Shown here: piece after piece, positions 46,511-49,870 of the stretch
Numbering within the stretch: the stretch's first letter is position 1
Layout of the letters: every line of letters begins with the position of its first letter
Assembly: GCA_013203045.1 (NCBI GenBank)
Contig: JABMQN010000016.1
Location: 1-49,870 of the forward strand
Origin: Chloroflexota bacterium
GTDB taxonomy: Bacteria > Chloroflexota > Dehalococcoidia > SZUA-161 > SpSt-899
DNA: 49,870 nt
Reading direction: 5' to 3'
Notes under the pieces: model-generated
Told to the model about the DNA's origin: nothing
What the model saw: the letters and a program-made list of their open reading frames with translations, nothing else
Databases searched by the model: none
Translations under genes and position numbers: made by a program

Positions 46511-47486
46511 CTTTGTTGAAGTCTATCTCTTTGCCATCTTCGCCAATAAGGGTAACTATACCTGGCTTCTCGCTTACGATCTCTCCAATGATTGTGACTG
46601 GTGTAGTAATATATTTGCGTATCTCTGTGATAGCATCATTTGAGGATGTAAAAAGTAGTTCGTAGTCTTCTCCTCCAGTGAGTGCGAATTCGGTGGCTTC
46701 TTTGGGGAAGGCGATAGAAGTGGCAGTGTGTATTGGAATGTCTTTTACATGTACTTTGGCTCCGACTTCGCTTGACTGGCAGATATGAGTAAGATCGGCG
46801 ATAAGTCCATCACTAATATCGATTGCAGATTTTACTCCGCATTCTGCCATTATCTGACCTTCAGCAACTCGCGGCCAGGGACGCAGGTGTGATTCACTGA
46901 GAATCGCTGAAATTTCAGAACCAAGCTTAACTTGACCTTGAAGCAATTTCAAACCTGATGCCGATGCGCCCAAATATCCAGTAACAGCAATTAGGTTACC
47001 AGCTATTGCACCTGACCTCAGGAGTATTTTATCCTTTTCTACATTACCTATTATAGTTGCGGTGATAGTTAGCAGAGACGACTCGCTGATATCGCCGCCT
47101 GCAATGCCCATACCAAGCTTGCTGGCGATTTGAGCCATACCTTTATACAATTCGATAACTTGTTCCACTTCTGTATCTGAAGGCAGTCCCAGTGAAATCA
47201 TAGCATAGGAAGGTATACCCCCCATTGCCGCTATATCGCTGATGTTTACTGCCAGAGCCTTCCATCCCAGATCATGCCAAGAGGTTATGTTCAGATCAAA
47301 ATGAATGTCCTGAACCAGAGTATCGGTGGTTCCGATCTGTGTAGAAGAATTGCTCTGCCAAACAGCTGCATCATCACCGATACCTATTATAAGATCGGGT
47401 TTGGAGTCAATACCTGCCCCGCTCTCATCGACTGTCTGCTTTATTACTTCGATTAGACTAAATTCACCCAAATCGGCAATCTTCAT
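46479..47486 (-). CDS. thiL: Thiamine-monophosphate kinase
   Basis: GEFSLIEVIKQ...IGIGDDAAVW; TTDTLVQDIHFDL; WKALAVNISDIAAMGGIPSYAMISLGLP; AIDISDGLIADLTHIC; LTGGEDYELLFT. Confidence 0.94.
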   Translation of the reverse strand: MKIADLGEFSLIEVIKQTVDESGAGIDSKPDLIIGIGDDAAVWQSNSSTQIGTTDTLVQDIHFDLNITSWHDLGWKALAVNISDIAAMGGIPSYAMISLGLPSDTEVEQVIELYKGMAQIASKLGMGIAGGDISESSLLTITATIIGNVEKDKILLRSGAIAGNLIAVTGYLGASASGLKLLQGQVKLGSEISAILSESHLRPWPRVAEGQIMAECGVKSAIDISDGLIADLTHICQSSEVGAKVHVKDIPIHTATSIAFPKEATEFALTGGEDYELLFTSSNDAITEIRKYITTPVTIIGEIVSEKPGIVTLIGEDGKEIDFNKGGWEHFGNHS

Positions 47487-47645
47487 CGATTAAAATTATA
47501 CTAGTTCGTATGATAGCTCACAACCTGTGTCGACTGCACTTATTCTAAACCTCTTTCCTGTTTCTTTCTCATATGGCATAATCGCTATCAGATAATTCAA
47601 ATATAAATCTCGGTAGCTTTAAACTGGATACTCAGGATCGCTAAC

Positions 47646-48332
47646 ATGGAAGCGGATAGAGACCTGGAATTGGAGCGGGCCAAACTCTTTCATAATCTGC
47701 GCCGGCGAATCAATGATGAGCGGGTGGTTGAGGCGATGGAGAGTATTCCGAGGGAAATATTCGTACCTTCTGCCAGCCGAAATATGGCATATGAGGACGT
47801 TCCTCTACCCATTGAAATGGGGCAAACCATTTCACAACCGTACATAGTAGCACTTATGACCGAGGCGCTTGAGATTGCTGGTAGGGAGAGGGTACTTGAG
47901 GTTGGAACAGGATGTGGGTATCAGGCAGCAATACTTGCCGAGTTGGCACAATGGGTGGTCAGTGTAGAAAGACATCAAAGGCTTATTGATATAGCCAGAC
48001 ATAACCTGAAAGCTCTGGGTTATAAGAATGTTGAAATCCATTTTGCGGGCGAAACTCTTGGATGGAAAGCGGGTGCTCCATACGATGGGATAATCGTGAC
48101 CGCTGGGGCGCCCAAAGTGCCTCAGGAACTAATCGATCAATTGTCTAACGGAGGTAGGTTGGTGATTCCCGTTGGATCAAGGTATGAGCAGCAGTTGCTG
48201 AAGTTGACCAAGCGAAACGGTGATACCATCAAACAGAATCTGGGGGGGTGCCGATTCGTTCCACTAATAGCGGAAGAGGCTTGGGATGACGCAGATCAGC
48301 AGTCACGGAGTAGATTTAGTGATCTATTTTAA
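47646..48332 (+). CDS. pcm: Protein-L-isoaspartate O-methyltransferase
   Basis: EIFVPSASRNMAYEDVPLPIEMGQTISQPYIVALMTEAL; VLEVGTGCGYQAAILAELAQWVVSVE; YDGIIVTAGAPKVPQ. Confidence 0.95.
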   Translation: MEADRDLELERAKLFHNLRRRINDERVVEAMESIPREIFVPSASRNMAYEDVPLPIEMGQTISQPYIVALMTEALEIAGRERVLEVGTGCGYQAAILAELAQWVVSVERHQRLIDIARHNLKALGYKNVEIHFAGETLGWKAGAPYDGIIVTAGAPKVPQELIDQLSNGGRLVIPVGSRYEQQLLKLTKRNGDTIKQNLGGCRFVPLIAEEAWDDADQQSRSRFSDLF

Positions 48333-49694
48333 AACAGTGCTCAGCGCTTGGAGTAAGGAAGAATCCTCTTCAGGAAGTACCGTGCGGAGATCAAGGATAA
48401 GTGAGCTACGTTCTATTCGGCACACTACGGGAAAAGGTTGTTTGCGAAGTTCTTGAGCCAAGTCTTGAACCTTTCTGTTGGCAGGAATCTTTATAACCAC
48501 GAGTCGGGTCGGTAGAGTGCTTCCTGGCAGGCTTCCCCCTCCCACAGTAGACTCCCCTGGCGCAGTTGTTGCCAGATTTCCAATTTGATCGGACCATTTT
48601 TGGGCTCGTTTTTCAATCTCGTTTAGTGGGGTGGCGATCATGCGCCAGACAGGGATTTTTTCTGTGGCTTCCCCTTTTAAATAATGGATCAATGTGGCTG
48701 AAAGGGCTGCCAATCTGGTTTTATCGATTCGTACCGCACGGGCTAAAGGATGCTTTTTAAGTTTGTCCATCAGGTGCTTTTGGCCGACAATTATGCCAGC
48801 TTGTGGCCCGCCAAGCAGTTTGTCTCCAGAAAACATGGCGAGTCCTGTTCCAACAGCAATGCTGTCTTGAGGGCGAGGCTCATTTCCTAATCCGTATTGC
48901 GTAGTATCCAGAAGACAACCGCTACCGAGGTCATCCAAAACAATCACACCGTACCACTCGCCTAACTTAACCATTTCTTCAATGTTGACTTCCTCTGTAA
49001 ATCCTATTACTTTAAAGTTACTTGAATGTACTCGTAAAAGAGCGGCTGTTTTCGGCGTGATGGCTTCTTCGTAGTCGGTAAGATATGTTTTGTTGGTGGT
49101 ACCCACTTCTACCAGCTTGGCGCCACTTTGCCGCATCACATCAGGAATGCGGAATTTACCTCCGATTTCGACTGCATGCCCTCTTGAGACTATAACCTCT
49201 TTTCGCTTGCATAGAGAACTGAGGGTCAGAAGTACAGCGGAGGCATTATTGTTGACCACCAATGCGTCCTCGGAACCGGTAAGTTGACATAATAATTGCT
49301 CCACATGAACATTGCGTGATCCTCTCTTACCGTTCTCAAGATCGATCTCAAGGTTGGTATAACCCTCAGAAACCGTCTTCATTGCAACTACAGCGTCAGC
49401 GCTCAAAGGGGACCTGCCCAGGTTGGTGTGAATAATAACGCCAGTAGCATTGATGACAGGCCGTGGGCCGACAGTGCTAAGCGACTCGATTTGAGAAGCA
49501 ATCTCTTCCGTGATATCTGCAAAAGAAGGGCAGGGATTACCTTGCGATAGGGAAACGCGAAGTCCTTCAAGGTACTGACGCGTCACATCGACTATCGTTT
49601 CATGCGAATATTGGTCGTTAAGGTCTTGGATACACTTGTCAGAAATGACCTTATCAACGCTAGGCAAACCACGGAAACTGCTTTTTGAATTCAT
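48324..49694 (-). CDS. selA: L-seryl-tRNA(Sec) selenium transferase
   Basis: RPVINATGVIIHTNLGRSPLSADAV; NNNASAVLLTLSSLCKRKEVIVSRGHAVEIGGKFRIPDVMRQSGAKLVEVGTTNKTYLTDYE; GDKLLGGPQAGIIVG. Confidence 0.95.
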   Translation of the reverse strand: MNSKSSFRGLPSVDKVISDKCIQDLNDQYSHETIVDVTRQYLEGLRVSLSQGNPCPSFADITEEIASQIESLSTVGPRPVINATGVIIHTNLGRSPLSADAVVAMKTVSEGYTNLEIDLENGKRGSRNVHVEQLLCQLTGSEDALVVNNNASAVLLTLSSLCKRKEVIVSRGHAVEIGGKFRIPDVMRQSGAKLVEVGTTNKTYLTDYEEAITPKTAALLRVHSSNFKVIGFTEEVNIEEMVKLGEWYGVIVLDDLGSGCLLDTTQYGLGNEPRPQDSIAVGTGLAMFSGDKLLGGPQAGIIVGQKHLMDKLKKHPLARAVRIDKTRLAALSATLIHYLKGEATEKIPVWRMIATPLNEIEKRAQKWSDQIGNLATTAPGESTVGGGSLPGSTLPTRLVVIKIPANRKVQDLAQELRKQPFPVVCRIERSSLILDLRTVLPEEDSSLLQALSTVLK

Positions 49695-49744
49695 ATGGTG
49701 GCATTGTACTGTATCAAGCCGATCGATTGCAACTTGACGAATTG

Positions 49745-49804
49745 AATCATCTAAAATGTAACCGAAGGGAAGGTTGTTAAATCATTTAAAAGGTAACCAA
49801 AGGG
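49745..49804. repeat. Two 25-bp direct repeats (AATCATYTAAAAKGTAACCRAAGGG), possible transposon end
   Basis: Copy 1 49745-49769, copy 2 49780-49804, 22/25 identical. Confidence 0.65.
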
Positions 49805-49870
49805 TAGAGAATGGAGCCGGCAACACGTTGACGCAAGGAGGGCCGGCTGATTGGAGAAGATGGATATGAA

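Noticed and set aside
1-49870. tRNA, rRNA or CRISPR array
   Set aside because: No cloverleaf-like, rRNA or regularly spaced repeat pattern seen by eye; a tRNAscan-SE/Infernal/CRISPR finder run would be needed to exclude them fully.

Overview
The window looks like a bacterial chromosome region, possibly Chloroflexota/Dehalococcoidia-like; that placement is inferred from gene content only and was not tested. It is dominated by carbon and redox metabolism. (1) 0.5-9.3 kb holds housekeeping genes: mazG, pfkA, a LacD-like aldolase, rtcB/archease, a Mut7-C protein, nadK, an ArgA-type acetyltransferase and a NUDIX hydrolase. (2) 9.6-11.2 kb encodes two lipoproteins with related leaders. (3) 11.4-22.1 kb is a minus-strand C4/propionate-type cluster: acyl-CoA carboxylase beta, a small carboxylase subunit, pyruvate carboxylase B/OadA, mdh, fumarase alpha, HdrC-like, HdrB-like, FrdB-like and FrdA-like proteins, and fumarase beta. 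(4) mutL lies at 22.2-23.9 kb. (5) 24-40.6 kb is a Wood-Ljungdahl/electron-transfer region. On the minus strand it has AcsE, CooC-like ATPase, crotonase and a HydABC-like NuoE/NuoF/ferredoxin module with no catalytic domain, plus a histidine kinase and two receiver-only regulators. On the plus strand it has an FdhA/NuoG-like protein lacking the usual Mo-ligating Sec/Cys, a NuoE, a NuoF-GltD fusion, then metV and metF. (6) 40.7-49.7 kb holds an SDR, cyclophilin, KDPG aldolase, a DRE-TIM aldolase, thiL-tsaE-tsaB, pcm and selA. The strongest candidate for an under-described system is the FdhA-like/NuoE/NuoF-GltD/MetV/MetF cluster, a possible multisubunit NAD(P)H-linked, perhaps electron-bifurcating methylene-THF reductase. 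Numerous intergenic palindromic repeats and a GxxExxY gene bracketed by near-perfect inverted repeats were also seen. I saw no rRNA, tRNA or CRISPR array by eye.
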